Shown here one piece after another: positions 25,039 to 33,802 of a DNA stretch of 64,000 bases. Origin of the DNA: JAEUHO01 sp046350655 (GTDB lineage Bacteria; Planctomycetota; PLA2; JAEUHO01); the NCBI GenBank assembly GCA_046350655.1, contig JAXMAB010000004.1:434001-498000 (forward strand). The letters run 5' to 3'. Within the stretch, counting starts at the first letter, position 1; each line of letters begins with the position of its first letter. A program made the position numbers and the translations under genes. Under the pieces are notes generated by a model that was not told the DNA's origin, did no database searches, and saw nothing but the letters and a program-made list of their open reading frames with translations.

Positions 25039-27654
25039 TCACGGAACCCAGGTCACCCCAGGATCGGGTGCGCGGGAGAGTCTGGCGTACACGCGCGAAT
25101 CGAAACGCGCGAAAGTGGCGGGAGAGCATCGGAATCGAACCGACCCATCGCCCCTCGCGAGGCGACGCACCGGTTTTGAAGACCGGGGGGAGCACCAGCT
25201 CGCCAACCTCTCCCGAGGATGGCGCCCGAGAGCGTACCGGCGTCGTCCGGGCCGCACAAGACCGCCCGCTGCCGCCCCCGGTCGGCGGCGCACCCCGCCG
25301 CACCCGCGTCGCGGGGTGGAGGCGGCGTGCGACCGGGACCGCCGCCGCTGCAGCATGCCCACGGCGGCCCGCGCCCTCGCGTGGTTCGGCAGGGCCCTGC
25401 GTGGTTCGACGAGGCGCTCGCGTTCCTCGGTGAACTGCGGCGGTGCGCGGTGCAACGTCGGCCCATCTGCGCTCTGATCCGTCCCGTCACTCGCGACGAC
25501 GAGTCGCTCGCCGGTCACCGGGTCCACGACGACGACCGCCGCGGTGCCCTCGTCCACGACGACGACGAGCCCGTCGGACCGCTCGCCCGCGACCTCGGAG
25601 GCGTCCGGGCTGAACCGAGGGCCGTGGCCGATGAAGGCGTTGCTGACGGCGGTGCGGACGTTGGTGTCGGGGTCCACGTCCATCAGCGTCCGGAAGCCCA
25701 TCGAGAGGACGTGCCCGTTCGACGCGAGGCGCAGCGTCCGCGCGGCGTACACGGCCGGGCCGGAGCCGAAGCCCGCCGTCGCGACGGGGGCCCGGTCGCC
25801 CGTCACGAGGTCGACCGAGAACACGCCGTAGTCGTTCGTGGTGTCCACCGCGCCGACGTAAGCGACGCCGCGCACGAGGTCCACCGCAAGGCCGTTGACC
25901 GTGGTGAAGGCCGGCCCGCCGCCGGTCAGCGGGTCCGACACCGTGGTGCGCAGCCCCGTCGCGAGGTCGACGCGGAGCACGCCGGCGGGGCCGCCGTTCG
26001 CGACCCAGGCGTGGGCACCGTCCGTCGCGATGCCGAGGGGACTGTCGAAGGTGGGGCCGAAGGCGGGGGCGGGGTCCGACGCCAGCGACCGGTCGCCGGT
26101 CGCCAGGTCGAACGCCACCACCGTGGGCTTCCCCGCCGACGAGCCCGTCACGAGGGCCCGGCCGCCGACCGGGTCCACCGCCACGCCGAGCGCGTCGCTC
26201 GCCAGCGACGGTCCGACGGCGGAGCCGAGGAGCGTGCGGTCGCCGGTCGCGAGGTCGACGCGCACGAGGACGTTCGTGCGAATCCGGTCGGCGACGACGA
26301 CGTGGCCGTCGTCCTCGAGGGCGGCGGCCGACGCCACGCCGAGCTGCGGGCCGGTCCCACGCGCGGGCCGCCAGACGTCGGTGCAGAGGAGGTCCTTCAG
26401 CGCGACGGCCCGCACCGCCGCGTGCTCGAGGTCTGCGAGGAGGACGCGGCCTCCGGCGGCGTCGAGCACGAGGCCTCCCGGCGACAGCGTCTCGACGCTC
26501 GCGGCCGCGAGCGTGAGCGGCGTCCGGTCGCCGGTCGCGAGGTCCACGCGCTGCAGTTCGAGCGACTGCGCGTTCCTTGCCACGAGGACCGACGCCGGGT
26601 CCGCGTCGAGGCACATCGCGCGGGGGATCAGCGACGGACCCGTGCCGAGCCCGTTCCCGGAGACGTGCGTGCGGTCGCCCGTCGCGAGGTCCACGACGAA
26701 GAGCTCGTCGCTGCCGGCCGCGAACGCGCGGCCGTGGGCCTCGTCGAGGACCACGAGACGCGGGCCGCTCGGCCCGAAGGCCGGGCCCGTCCCGACCCCG
26801 CCGCCCGAGCACAACGTGCGGGCGCCGGTCGTCGGGTCGATGCGCACCAGCGTGCCCGCCGCGTAGTCGGCCGCGAGCAACGTGCCCTTCGCCTCGAAGG
26901 CGACCCCGCCGACCGACGTCAGGGCCGTGCCCGACCCGACGCCGGGGCCGGTGACGACCGCGCGGTTGCCCGTCGCGAGCTCGATCGACAGCACCGTGCC
27001 GGCGCCGGCGTTCGTGGAGCCGACGTAGGCGCGTCCACCCTGCGGGTCCAGGGTGGGGGCCGTGACCGACGCGAGCGCCGGGCCGGCCCCGACGTCGTCG
27101 CTCGAGACGACCGTGACCTCGCCGGTCGCCTCGACCAGGCGCAGGAGCCGCCGCGCGGCACCCTCGAGCAGATAGACGTCGCCGTTCGTCGGGTCGCGCG
27201 CGAGGCCCGTGAGGGTCGACGGCACGACGTCCACCCGCGCGACGGTCACGTCGTCGGTTGTGAGGACCGCGCCCACGCCGGTCGTCGCCGAGGTGGACAG
27301 GACGTTGGCGCCGAGCGCGAGGGGCACGGCCGCGGTCCACGTCGCGAACCCGTCGTTCGAGGTCGCGGCCACGCCGGCGACGGTCACGCTCGCGATCCCG
27401 TCGGGCGACGACGCCGTGCCCCGGACGACGATCGTCTCGTCGTCCGACAGCCCGTCCTGCGGGGGGAACACCCGGGCGAGGGCGTCGGTGCCGCCTCCGC
27501 CCCCTCCGCCGCCGCCCCCCCCTCCTCCGCCCCCGCCCCCGCCGCCCGCGGACGCACCCCCGCCTCCACCGCCGCAGCCGACGAGCAGCGCGACCGCGAC
27601 CGAACCGGCCAGCAGCCAGGCACGCCAGGCCGTGGTGCAAACGCTCCGACGCAT
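25039..27654 (-). CDS. Poly-Gly lipoprotein with propeller repeats; C-terminus uncertain
   Basis: The ATG at 27654 has GAGGAGGTC upstream. The product has a lipobox (LLVGC), about 25 Gly residues, an Ig-like segment (VFPPQDGLSDDETIVVRG) and about ten propeller units, each near 50 residues, marked by VDLATGDRT and GTGPAF. It is probably an outer-surface lipoprotein. Natural composition ends near 25,490 at VVVDPVTGERLVVASDG. The only in-frame stop is at 25039, so the annotated frame runs straight through the tRNA-Sec gene on the same strand. In the neighbouring frame a TGA sits at 25487-25489, exactly where similarity ends, so a one-base indel there probably destroyed the true stop. Length would then be about 722 residues. 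Confidence 0.68.
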   Translation of the reverse strand: MRRSVCTTAWRAWLLAGSVAVALLVGCGGGGGGASAGGGGGGGGGGGGGGGGGGGTDALARVFPPQDGLSDDETIVVRGTASSPDGIASVTVAGVAATSNDGFATWTAAVPLALGANVLSTSATTGVGAVLTTDDVTVARVDVVPSTLTGLARDPTNGDVYLLEGAARRLLRLVEATGEVTVVSSDDVGAGPALASVTAPTLDPQGGRAYVGSTNAGAGTVLSIELATGNRAVVTGPGVGSGTALTSVGGVAFEAKGTLLAADYAAGTLVRIDPTTGARTLCSGGGVGTGPAFGPSGPRLVVLDEAHGRAFAAGSDELFVVDLATGDRTHVSGNGLGTGPSLIPRAMCLDADPASVLVARNAQSLELQRVDLATGDRTPLTLAAASVETLSPGGLVLDAAGGRVLLADLEHAAVRAVALKDLLCTDVWRPARGTGPQLGVASAAALEDDGHVVVADRIRTNVLVRVDLATGDRTLLGSAVGPSLASDALGVAVDPVGGRALVTGSSAGKPTVVAFDLATGDRSLASDPAPAFGPTFDSPLGIATDGAHAWVANGGPAGVLRVDLATGLRTTVSDPLTGGGPAFTTVNGLAVDLVRGVAYVGAVDTTNDYGVFSVDLVTGDRAPVATAGFGSGPAVYAARTLRLASNGHVLSMGFRTLMDVDPDTNVRTAVSNAFIGHGPRFSPDASEVAGERSDGLVVVVDEGTAAVVVVDPVTGERLVVASDGTDQSADGPTLHRAPPQFTEERERLVEPRRALPNHARARAAVGMLQRRRSRSHAASTPRRGCGGVRRRPGAAAGGLVRPGRRRYALGRHPRERLASWCSPRSSKPVRRLARGDGSVRFRCSPATFARFDSRVYARLSRAPDPGVTWVP
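25116..25214 (-). tRNA. selC: tRNA-Sec (anticodon TCA)
   Basis: The gene is 99 nt including an encoded CCA. The acceptor pairs GGGAGAG with CUCUCCC, with G73; the eighth pair expected in bacterial tRNA-Sec is a G-G mismatch. The D-arm is long with a four-base UGGU loop (GAGC/GCUC). The anticodon stem is CCGGU/ACCGG with loop CUUCAAA, giving UCA (25177-25179). The long variable arm is eight pairs capped by GCGA. The T-arm GUCGG/CCGAU encloses UUCGAUU. The long variable arm, tight D-loop and UCA anticodon identify tRNA-Sec. Its 3' end faces the accessory island. Confidence 0.93.
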
Positions 27655-27811
27655 GACCGACCTCCTCGGGCCAGCGGCCCTCGGGGGGTAGGAGGCGGTA
27701 TCGCAACGGAACTTGCTCCGACCCTCGTCCTCGGCGGTCCCCGCGGGGGGGCTCCCCGGCGCGGCCCTGTATCGGCGAGCGCGCCGCCGGGGGAGACGCA
27801 GTCGTGCTCCC

Positions 27812-27830
27812 GGGACCGCGAGGCCCGGCC
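27812..27830. repeat. Copy of dispersed intergenic repeat
   Basis: gggaccgcgaggcccggcc is identical over 19 bases to the copy at 41167-41185 and lies in the divergent gap between the propeller lipoprotein and the PP-loop gene. Confidence 0.6.
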
Positions 27831-27900
27831 CGCGGCGCGACGCCCCCGCCGGCATCACGCCGCCGCGCGTTCGCGTCGGGCTAGGATCCGGCGCCCCGAG

Positions 27901-29150
27901 GTGCCCGTGCGCGTCGATCGGATCCGGACCGTGCCCGTTGCCGGCGGCGGCGCCCGCCTCGAGGCGCGCGTCCGCTACGACGACCGCCCGTGGCGCGCCG
28001 AGACCGCGTGGTTCGAGGCCCCCGCGGCGCTCGCCGACGCCCTCGACCCCGCGTCGGGTGACGCGTTCCTCGCGGCGTTCCTGCCGCTCGCGCACGCGCT
28101 CGGCGAACCGCTCGACGTGGACGCGCCGGTGGACCCGACGCTGCTCGCGGGCGCGGCCCGCGTCCCGGCCGTGTGGCACCGCTGGTACGGCGTCGGTGCG
28201 GACGTCGTGCTGCGTGCGCCGTCGAAGGCCGCGACGATGGCCCCGACGAAGGCCGCGATGAACGCCGAGACGGTGGGGGCCCCGGCGGGGCCCCGGCGGG
28301 GGTTTCGGCGGGGGCGCGGCGCGCCGCGTTCTTCTCGGGAGGCGTCGACTCGACGTACACCGCGCTCGCCGGCGCGGGCCGCCTCGACGGGACGGCCCCG
28401 TGGCTCGACGAGTTGGTGTTCGTCGAAGGCTTCGACGTCCGGCTGCGGGCCCGCGCGGGGCTCGCAGTCGCGCGGGAAGCGGCCGTCGCGTCGGCCGCGG
28501 CGATGGGGCTGCCGCTCCACGTCGTGCGCACGAACCTGCGCGACACGCGATGGCACGAGGCCGACTGGGCGCTCGTCGCCCACGGCGCGCTCCTCGCGGG
28601 GATCGCCCACGCGCTCGGTCGCCGCCTGGGCACGGCGTGGATCGCCGCGTCGGTCTCCGGCGGCGACGACGCCCCGTGGGGGTCGCACCCCGCGACCGAC
28701 GAGCGCCTGTCGGCCGCGACGCTCGCCGTGCGGCAGCACGGGTTCGGCGTCGAGCGCATCGAGAAGCTGCGCGCCGTCGCCTCGGTCCCCGGCGCGCTCG
28801 ACCGCCTGCGCGTGTGCTGGGTGTCGCGCGCCGGCGACAACTGCGGGCGCTGCGTCAAGTGCGTCCAGGCCCGCGCGATGGTGGACGCGCTCGCGGGCCC
28901 GGACGCCGCGCCGGCGCTGCCGCGCGCGGCGGACTTCCTCGCGCGCGTGCGCGCGCACCCGCTCGAGGGCGGCCACGACGCGCGCAACCTCGACGCGATC
29001 GTCGTCGAGGCGCGCCGCCGTGGGCTCGTCGCGCTCGCCGACGCGGCGGCCCACGCCCGCGCCGCCGCGCCGGTCGTCGCCGACCGCGTCGCGGTGCGCG
29101 TGCCGCGGTCGCGCCGGCGCGCGGGCTGGCGGACGCTGCTCGCGCGGTGA
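27901..29150 (+). CDS. PP-loop ATPase-like protein with an apparent frameshift
   Basis: The N-terminal half reads in one frame from GTG at 27901 (RIRTVPVAGGGARLEARVRY ... AVWHRWYGVGADVVLRAP) to about 28,290. The C-terminal half continues in the -1 frame from about 28,300 to 29,150. The switch lies in a run of G-rich triplets (28,272-28,316), where one missing G would explain it. The C-terminal half has AAFFSGGVDSTYTALAG, a canonical PP-loop (SGGVDS), and NCGRCVKCVQAR, a probable zinc site. The family adenylates a substrate before amidation or thiolation. The shift could be an assembly error, a real mutation or programmed; the gene looks otherwise intact. Confidence 0.65.
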
Positions 29151-29192
29151 CCGTCGTTCCCTCGTGCGCCCGCGTGGGCGGACCCGCGCGCG

Positions 29193-30236
29193 TCAGCCCT
29201 TCGCCGCGTCGGCGTCGTGGTGGCACTTCTTGTACTTCCGTCCGCTGCCGCACCAGCACGGGTCGTTGCGGCCGGGCGTCGCCTTCCGCTCGAGCGGCGG
29301 CACCGGCGGCCCGACCGGCTCGAGGCCCATGGCGTCGTCGAGGGCGCTCGCGAGCGGCGACGCGTCGGCGAGCACCGGCTCGTCGTCCACCTCGTCGAGC
29401 AGCGACCGGATCTCGTCGTCGAGCCCGAACTCGTCGTCGGGACGCGCGCGCATGTCCTCGCGCGCGAAGGCCGCGGCGGCGTCCGCGTACGCCCGGAGCT
29501 TCGCCCGCGCCGTCGCGTCGAAGCCCTCGTCGAAGCGCTCGAGCGCGCGGCCCAGCGACTCCCCGGCTTCCGCCGCGTCCACGTCGCCCGGCGGCGGCGT
29601 CGCCGGCAGGGCGTCCCACGCCGCCTGCAGCGCGGGCGCGCACCGCGGGTCGCCGTGCAGGCCGACGAGCCGCGCGCCCCGCGCCGGCTCGCGCGCGAGC
29701 CGCCGCAGCAACACGGCCCGGACGCGCGGGTCGTCGACCGTGGACACCGCGAGCACCTCCTCGTAGAGGTCGAGGGTCGCTTCGTCGTCGTGCACCGACG
29801 CATGCGCCGCGAGCAGGATCTCGAGCGCCTCGGGACGTTCGGCCACGAGGTCCGCCAGCGCCTCCGTCGCCAGGTCGAGCGCCGGGTCGTCGCCCTCCGT
29901 CGCGTACAGCGCGCCGACGAGGGCGTCGGCCACGGCCTCCGCGTCGGCCGTCTCCGACCGGTCCACGCGCCACAGTGCGTCCAGCACGCGCGGGACGGCT
30001 CCGTCGTCGGCGAGCAAATGCAGCGTGTCGACCGCCTCCTCGGTGAGGAGCGCCGCGAGCCACGCGATCACCGTCGACGGCGACTCGCTCCGCGCGTCCG
30101 CGACCGCGACCTCGACGTCGCCCGACACGACGAGCGCGCGGAGCCATCCCGGCAGCGGACCCTCGACCCCGGCCGGCCGCAGGCGGTCGAGGGCCTCGAG
30201 GAGGGGATCGCCGCGGGACGAGGAGCGCTTCGCCAT
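29193..30236 (-). CDS. Helical protein with C-terminal SEC-C zinc motif
   Basis: The 347-residue product starts at ATG (MAKRSSSRGDPLLEALDRL). It is almost entirely Ala/Leu/Asp-rich helical repeats, HEAT/TPR-like. At the extreme C-terminus GRNDPCWCGSGRKYKKCH is a textbook SEC-C motif (C-x-C-x8-C-H), which binds zinc and in SecA contacts SecB. Many stand-alone SEC-C proteins have unknown roles in protein handling. The next gene upstream on the same strand is only about 20 bp away, suggesting an operon. Confidence 0.85.
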   Translation of the reverse strand: MAKRSSSRGDPLLEALDRLRPAGVEGPLPGWLRALVVSGDVEVAVADARSESPSTVIAWLAALLTEEAVDTLHLLADDGAVPRVLDALWRVDRSETADAEAVADALVGALYATEGDDPALDLATEALADLVAERPEALEILLAAHASVHDDEATLDLYEEVLAVSTVDDPRVRAVLLRRLAREPARGARLVGLHGDPRCAPALQAAWDALPATPPPGDVDAAEAGESLGRALERFDEGFDATARAKLRAYADAAAAFAREDMRARPDDEFGLDDEIRSLLDEVDDEPVLADASPLASALDDAMGLEPVGPPVPPLERKATPGRNDPCWCGSGRKYKKCHHDADAAKG

Positions 30237-30259
30237 GGCCGCAGGATACGGCGTGACGA

Positions 30260-31150
30260 CTACGCACTCCCGTCCGTCGGCGAGGGTCCCTCGCCGGGGC
30301 GGCGGCGCGCCGCCCGCGTCGGCCGGCGTGGTCCCGGCGACCGCGGCTGCGGGAGCAACGCCTCCGGCGGGGGCCCGGCCGGGCCGAGGTGCTCGCGGGG
30401 CTCCGTCGCGCGCAGGCGTTCGAGCCGCTCGCGCCGAGGGTTGGCCGCGGCGGCCGTCGGGTCCGGGCCACCCGGCGGCACGGACGGCGACCCGACCGTG
30501 CCGGGCGCGCCGGGCGACGGGGGCGGGGGCGGGCGGAGCGGGTCGTCCGTCGGACCGCGGCCGAACGCCTCGAGCAGCAGACGCTCCGCGGCGTCGGCCT
30601 CGCGGTCGCCGTCCGAGCCGTGGCGCGCCGCGAGCCGGACCATCCGCCGGCCGAGCGCGCGCACGACCGCGACGAGCACCGACGGGCTGTCGTCGTCGTC
30701 GAAGCGGCCCGTCGTCGGCGCGCCGCCCACGCCCCCGCCGTCCGTGCGCGTGGGGAACGCCTCCGCGAGCCGCGGCCCGTGGAGGACGAACTCGTACAGG
30801 ATCTCCGGCGCCTGCTGCCAGCCGTTGCCCGCCTCGCGCGAGTCCTCGACCTCCTCCTCCTCGATCCACGCGTCGCACGGCGCGTCGCCCTGCTCGAGCC
30901 GCCACGCCCAGAGCGCGCGGTCGCCCATGTCCCACAACGCGCGGAAGCTCGCGTGGAACACCAGCGCGTCCACCAGGTCGAACGCGACCCGCAGCATCCG
31001 CGCGTCGTCGAACAGCTCGCCGGGCGCGCCGACGAGCTCCGGGTAGACCTCGGCGAGCGCGCGCACCACGGCCGCCCAGCGGGCGTCGCGGTGCGCCGGC
31101 GACTGGGGCGCGGAGAGGAAGAGGTCGGACAGCAGGACGGGGGGGCGCAT
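30260..31150 (-). CDS. Uncharacterised acidic protein with Pro-rich tail
   Basis: The 296-residue product starts at the ATG at 31150, with GGAG upstream; a GTG 15 bases earlier is in frame. The N-terminal 150 residues are well-ordered (VLLSDLFLSAPQSPAHRDAR, FDLVDALVFHASFRALWDMG, Trp-rich). The C-terminal ~110 residues are Pro/Arg/Gly low complexity. The Trp/Asp pattern WAWRLEQGDAPCDAWIEEEE resembles no family I know. It precedes the SEC-C protein on the same strand by about 20 bp, so they may be co-expressed. Confidence 0.6.
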   Translation of the reverse strand: MRPPVLLSDLFLSAPQSPAHRDARWAAVVRALAEVYPELVGAPGELFDDARMLRVAFDLVDALVFHASFRALWDMGDRALWAWRLEQGDAPCDAWIEEEEVEDSREAGNGWQQAPEILYEFVLHGPRLAEAFPTRTDGGGVGGAPTTGRFDDDDSPSVLVAVVRALGRRMVRLAARHGSDGDREADAAERLLLEAFGRGPTDDPLRPPPPPSPGAPGTVGSPSVPPGGPDPTAAAANPRRERLERLRATEPREHLGPAGPPPEALLPQPRSPGPRRPTRAARRRPGEGPSPTDGSA

Positions 31151-31232
31151 GGGAAGGCTCCGCACGTAGTCGCGCGAGACGCGCCACGGGGTACGGCGAT
31201 CCGCGTCGTCGCGCGGCGACCCGCGTCCCGCC

Positions 31233-31350
31233 GACGCGAGGCCCGTTCGCCGGCAGCCCGCTCCCGCGCGGGCCTCGCGTCCCGCGCCGTGCTCCCGCGC
31301 GGGCCTTGCGTCCCGCGCACCGCCCCCGCGCGGGCCTTGCGTCCCGCTCC
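31233..31350. repeat. Tandem cluster of the dispersed repeat
   Basis: One direct core (GACGCGAGGCCCG, 31233-31245) is followed by three tandem units of about 30 bp, each CCCGCGCGGGCCTYGCGTCC-like, between 31261 and 31350. They fill most of the 276-bp gap between the DJ-1-like and acidic-protein genes. Confidence 0.75.
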
Positions 31351-31426
31351 CCTCGGCCGCGATCCCGGCGGATCCCCGCGCCGCGCCGGTTCGCGCCGCG
31401 GCGGTCCTCGCCGCGGCGCCGTCCCG

Positions 31427-32146
31427 TCACGCCGTCGGCGTCGGGTGCTCCATCCACTCCTTCGCGGTCCACGCGGCGGCGTCGGCCCCGTGGATCCGCT
31501 CGACCACGTGCAACGCGCCGTCGATGCCGGCGGTCACGCCCGCCGTCGTGACGATGCGGCCGGCGTCCACGAACCGCCGGCCGGTGACGACGCGACAGGT
31601 GGGGACCGTGGCCCGGAGGTGGTCGACGCCCCAGTGGTGGGTGGTCGCCTCGATCCCGGCCAGCAGCCCCGCGCGCGCCAGCAGCATCGAGCCCATGCAC
31701 ACCGACATCGTGATGGGCGTGGCGGCCGCCGTCGCCTGGAGCCACTGGAGGCCGCGCGGCGTGACCGCGCGCATGTTCCCGCCGGGCACCACGAGCACGC
31801 CGAGGGGCGGCGCGTCGTCGTAGGTGTGCGACGGGACGAAGGTCAGGCCGCCCATGGTGGGGAACGGCGCCTTCGTCTCGGCGACCGTGACGACCTTGAA
31901 CATCGAACCGTGGCCCGCGACGGCGAAGACCTCGGCCGGGCCCGTGAAGTCGAGGAGCTCGACGCCCTCGAAGACGAGGATGCCGACGACGGTCGGCCCC
32001 TTCGGTCGGTCGTCGGGCGCGGGGGTCGCGGCGGGCGACGGGACCGGCGCGGCGGGGGCTCCCGGCGCGGGGGCGGCGAACGCCGCGCGCGCGGCGGACG
32101 CGAGGCCGAGGGCGAGCGGGAGGTACGGCAGCAGGGATCCGGCCAT
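31427..32146 (-). CDS. Exported DJ-1/PfpI (GATase1-like) family protein
   Basis: The 239-residue product begins with a signal peptide (GSLLPYLPLALGLASAAR) and a Pro/Ala linker, so export is likely. The domain starts VVGILVFEGVELLDFTGPAE, as in GATase1/AraC-type DJ-1 proteins. VLVVPGGNMRAV follows, then the nucleophile elbow MSVCMGSMLLARAG with Cys150, and the His-rich ATTHHWGVDHLR. Related proteins are isonitrile hydratases and sensor domains of AraC regulators; a periplasmic enzyme is unusual. It is divergent from an HxlR regulator with about 70 bp between starts, so that regulator probably controls it. Confidence 0.88.
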   Translation of the reverse strand: MAGSLLPYLPLALGLASAARAAFAAPAPGAPAAPVPSPAATPAPDDRPKGPTVVGILVFEGVELLDFTGPAEVFAVAGHGSMFKVVTVAETKAPFPTMGGLTFVPSHTYDDAPPLGVLVVPGGNMRAVTPRGLQWLQATAAATPITMSVCMGSMLLARAGLLAGIEATTHHWGVDHLRATVPTCRVVTGRRFVDAGRIVTTAGVTAGIDGALHVVERIHGADAAAWTAKEWMEHPTPTA

Positions 32147-32223
32147 GGGGGGCGCTCCGGGGGCGGGAGGGATCCTACGGTCCGCCCGCGCGGACCCCCC
32201 GAGGGACCCGTATGCTCGCGCCG

Positions 32224-32733
32224 ATGAACCTCGACTCCGGCCCCGCGCCCGACGCCTACGCGCAGCACTGCCCGACGCGCCTCGTCCTCGACCGGATCGG
32301 CGACAAGTGGACGGTCCTCCTCGTGGGGAGGCTGTCCGGCGGCCCGCAGCGGTTCACCGCGCTGCGCCGCGAGATCCCCGGGCTCTCCCAGAAGGTGCTC
32401 ACGCAGACGCTGCGCGGCCTCGAGCGCGACGGCGTCGTCGTGCGGACCGAGCACCCGGGCACGCCCCGCCGCGTCGACTACGCGCTGACGGACCTCGGGC
32501 GGACCCTCGTGTCGCTGCTCGTGTCGATCCGCGAGTGGGCCGAGGCCCACATCGGCGAGGTCCTGTCGTCGCAGGTCGCGTACGACGCGCGGCGCCCGGT
32601 CGCCGACGACGACGCGGGCGGCACGGCCGCCGGCGCGGCGGACGGGAAGGTGACGCGCGCCGCGTCGCGGCCCTCCGCGTCGATCGGCGGCCGCGCGACC
32701 GGCCCGGTCCGCCGCACCGACCCGCCGGCCTGA
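32224..32733 (+). CDS. HxlR family transcriptional regulator
   Basis: The product is about 169 residues from the ATG at 32224 (MNLDSGPAPDAYAQHCPTRL); an ATG at 32212 is in frame. The HxlR signature is complete: C-P (here HCPTRLVLDRIGDKWTVLLV), then RFTALRREIPGLSQKVLTQT (recognition helix), LRGLERDGVV, the wing YALTDLGRTL and LVSIREWAEAHIGEV. HxlR dimers often sense electrophiles or oxidants through the N-terminal Cys. The C-terminal 50 residues are low complexity. Divergent placement suggests it regulates the exported DJ-1-like gene. Confidence 0.9.
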   Translation: MNLDSGPAPDAYAQHCPTRLVLDRIGDKWTVLLVGRLSGGPQRFTALRREIPGLSQKVLTQTLRGLERDGVVVRTEHPGTPRRVDYALTDLGRTLVSLLVSIREWAEAHIGEVLSSQVAYDARRPVADDDAGGTAAGAADGKVTRAASRPSASIGGRATGPVRRTDPPA

Positions 32734-32788
32734 CGCGACGGGGGGGCTTCGGGCCCTTCCGCCCGGCCGTCCCGTATCCTCGGGACCG

Positions 32789-33739
32789 ATGAGGGCGCTC
32801 CCCACCACCCGCCAGCTCGAGGCGCTCGTCGCCGTCGCCGACACCCTGAGCTTCCGGGACGCCGCGCGCCGGCTGTCGAGCTCGCAGTCCGCCTTGAGCG
32901 TGCAGGTCCGCGACCTCGAGGGCGTCCTCGGCGTCAAGCTCTTCGACCGCGACCGCCACGCGGTCCGGCTGACGGAGGCCGGGCGCGCGATCCTCGCCCG
33001 CGCCCGGGCCCTCCTCGCGGACCTCGACGGCCTCCACGACGAGGCGGGCCGCTTCCGCGCGCCGTTCACCGGCCCGCTCCGCCTCGGCGTGATCCCGACG
33101 GTCGCGCCCTACGTGATCCCCCGTCTCGTCGCGGCCGCGCGCGAGCTGCACCCCGACCTCCGGCTCGTCGTGACCGAGGACCGCACCCGCCCGCTCGTGG
33201 AGCGGCTGCACGCGGGGACCCTCGACCTCGTCCTCCTCGACCTCGACGTCCAGATGGGGGCCGCCGCGACCGCGCCGCTCCTCGAGGAGCGGTTCCTCGC
33301 GGCCGTCCACGCCGACCATCCGCTCGCGCGCAAGGCGACGCTCACCGAGGCCGACCTCGAGGGCGTCCGCGTGCTGCTGCTCGAGGACGGCCACTGCCTG
33401 CGCGAACGCGCCCTCTCGCTCTGCCGCGTCGCCGGCGCCCGCGAGGACGTCGACTTCCGCGCCAGCGCGCTCCACACCCTCGTCCAGATGGTGGAGGCCG
33501 GCGAGGGCGTCACGCTGCTGCCCGAGATCTCCGTCGAGGTGGAGTGCCGCGGCGCGACGCACGTCGTCGTGCGTCCCGTCACGACCGTGGAGCCGGCCGG
33601 ACGGCGGCTCGGCCTCGCGTGGCGCGCGCCGAGCGAGCGCGGCGACGACTACCGCGTGCTGGCCGCGGAGTGGCGCGAGCGCCTCGAGGCGTGGCTGCGG
33701 CCCGTGCGCGCGCGGTCCGAGGCCGCGTCGCGGCGTTGA
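32789..33739 (+). CDS. oxyR: OxyR-type LysR regulator
   Basis: The 316-residue LysR protein has the winged HTH at 8-65 (RQLEALVAVADTLSFRDAAR, then SQSALSVQVRDLEGVLGVKL) and an inducer domain from about 90. LLLEDGHCLRERALSLC holds Cys203 and Cys212, spaced nine apart in the same context as Cys199/Cys208 of E. coli OxyR. The peroxide-sensing disulfide can therefore form. It is expected to activate peroxide-defence genes. No catalase or AhpC lies beside it. The start is an ATG about 55 bp after the HxlR gene. Confidence 0.92.
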   Translation: MRALPTTRQLEALVAVADTLSFRDAARRLSSSQSALSVQVRDLEGVLGVKLFDRDRHAVRLTEAGRAILARARALLADLDGLHDEAGRFRAPFTGPLRLGVIPTVAPYVIPRLVAAARELHPDLRLVVTEDRTRPLVERLHAGTLDLVLLDLDVQMGAAATAPLLEERFLAAVHADHPLARKATLTEADLEGVRVLLLEDGHCLRERALSLCRVAGAREDVDFRASALHTLVQMVEAGEGVTLLPEISVEVECRGATHVVVRPVTTVEPAGRRLGLAWRAPSERGDDYRVLAAEWRERLEAWLRPVRARSEAASRR

Positions 33740-33760
33740 CCGACGCGGGCCGGCGCGCAG

Positions 33761-33775
33761 CGGGCCTCGCGTCCC
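33761..33775. repeat. Copy of dispersed intergenic repeat, inverted
   Basis: cgggcctcgcgtccc lies in the 63-bp gap between the convergent oxyR and amidohydrolase-like genes. Confidence 0.5.
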
Positions 33776-33802
33776 CCCGCGCCCGACCGCGGCCCGGCGG
33801 CG

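Noticed and set aside
27482..27600. Poly-C/G tract read as a separate repeat element
   Set aside because: It encodes the poly-Gly linker after the lipobox of the propeller protein.
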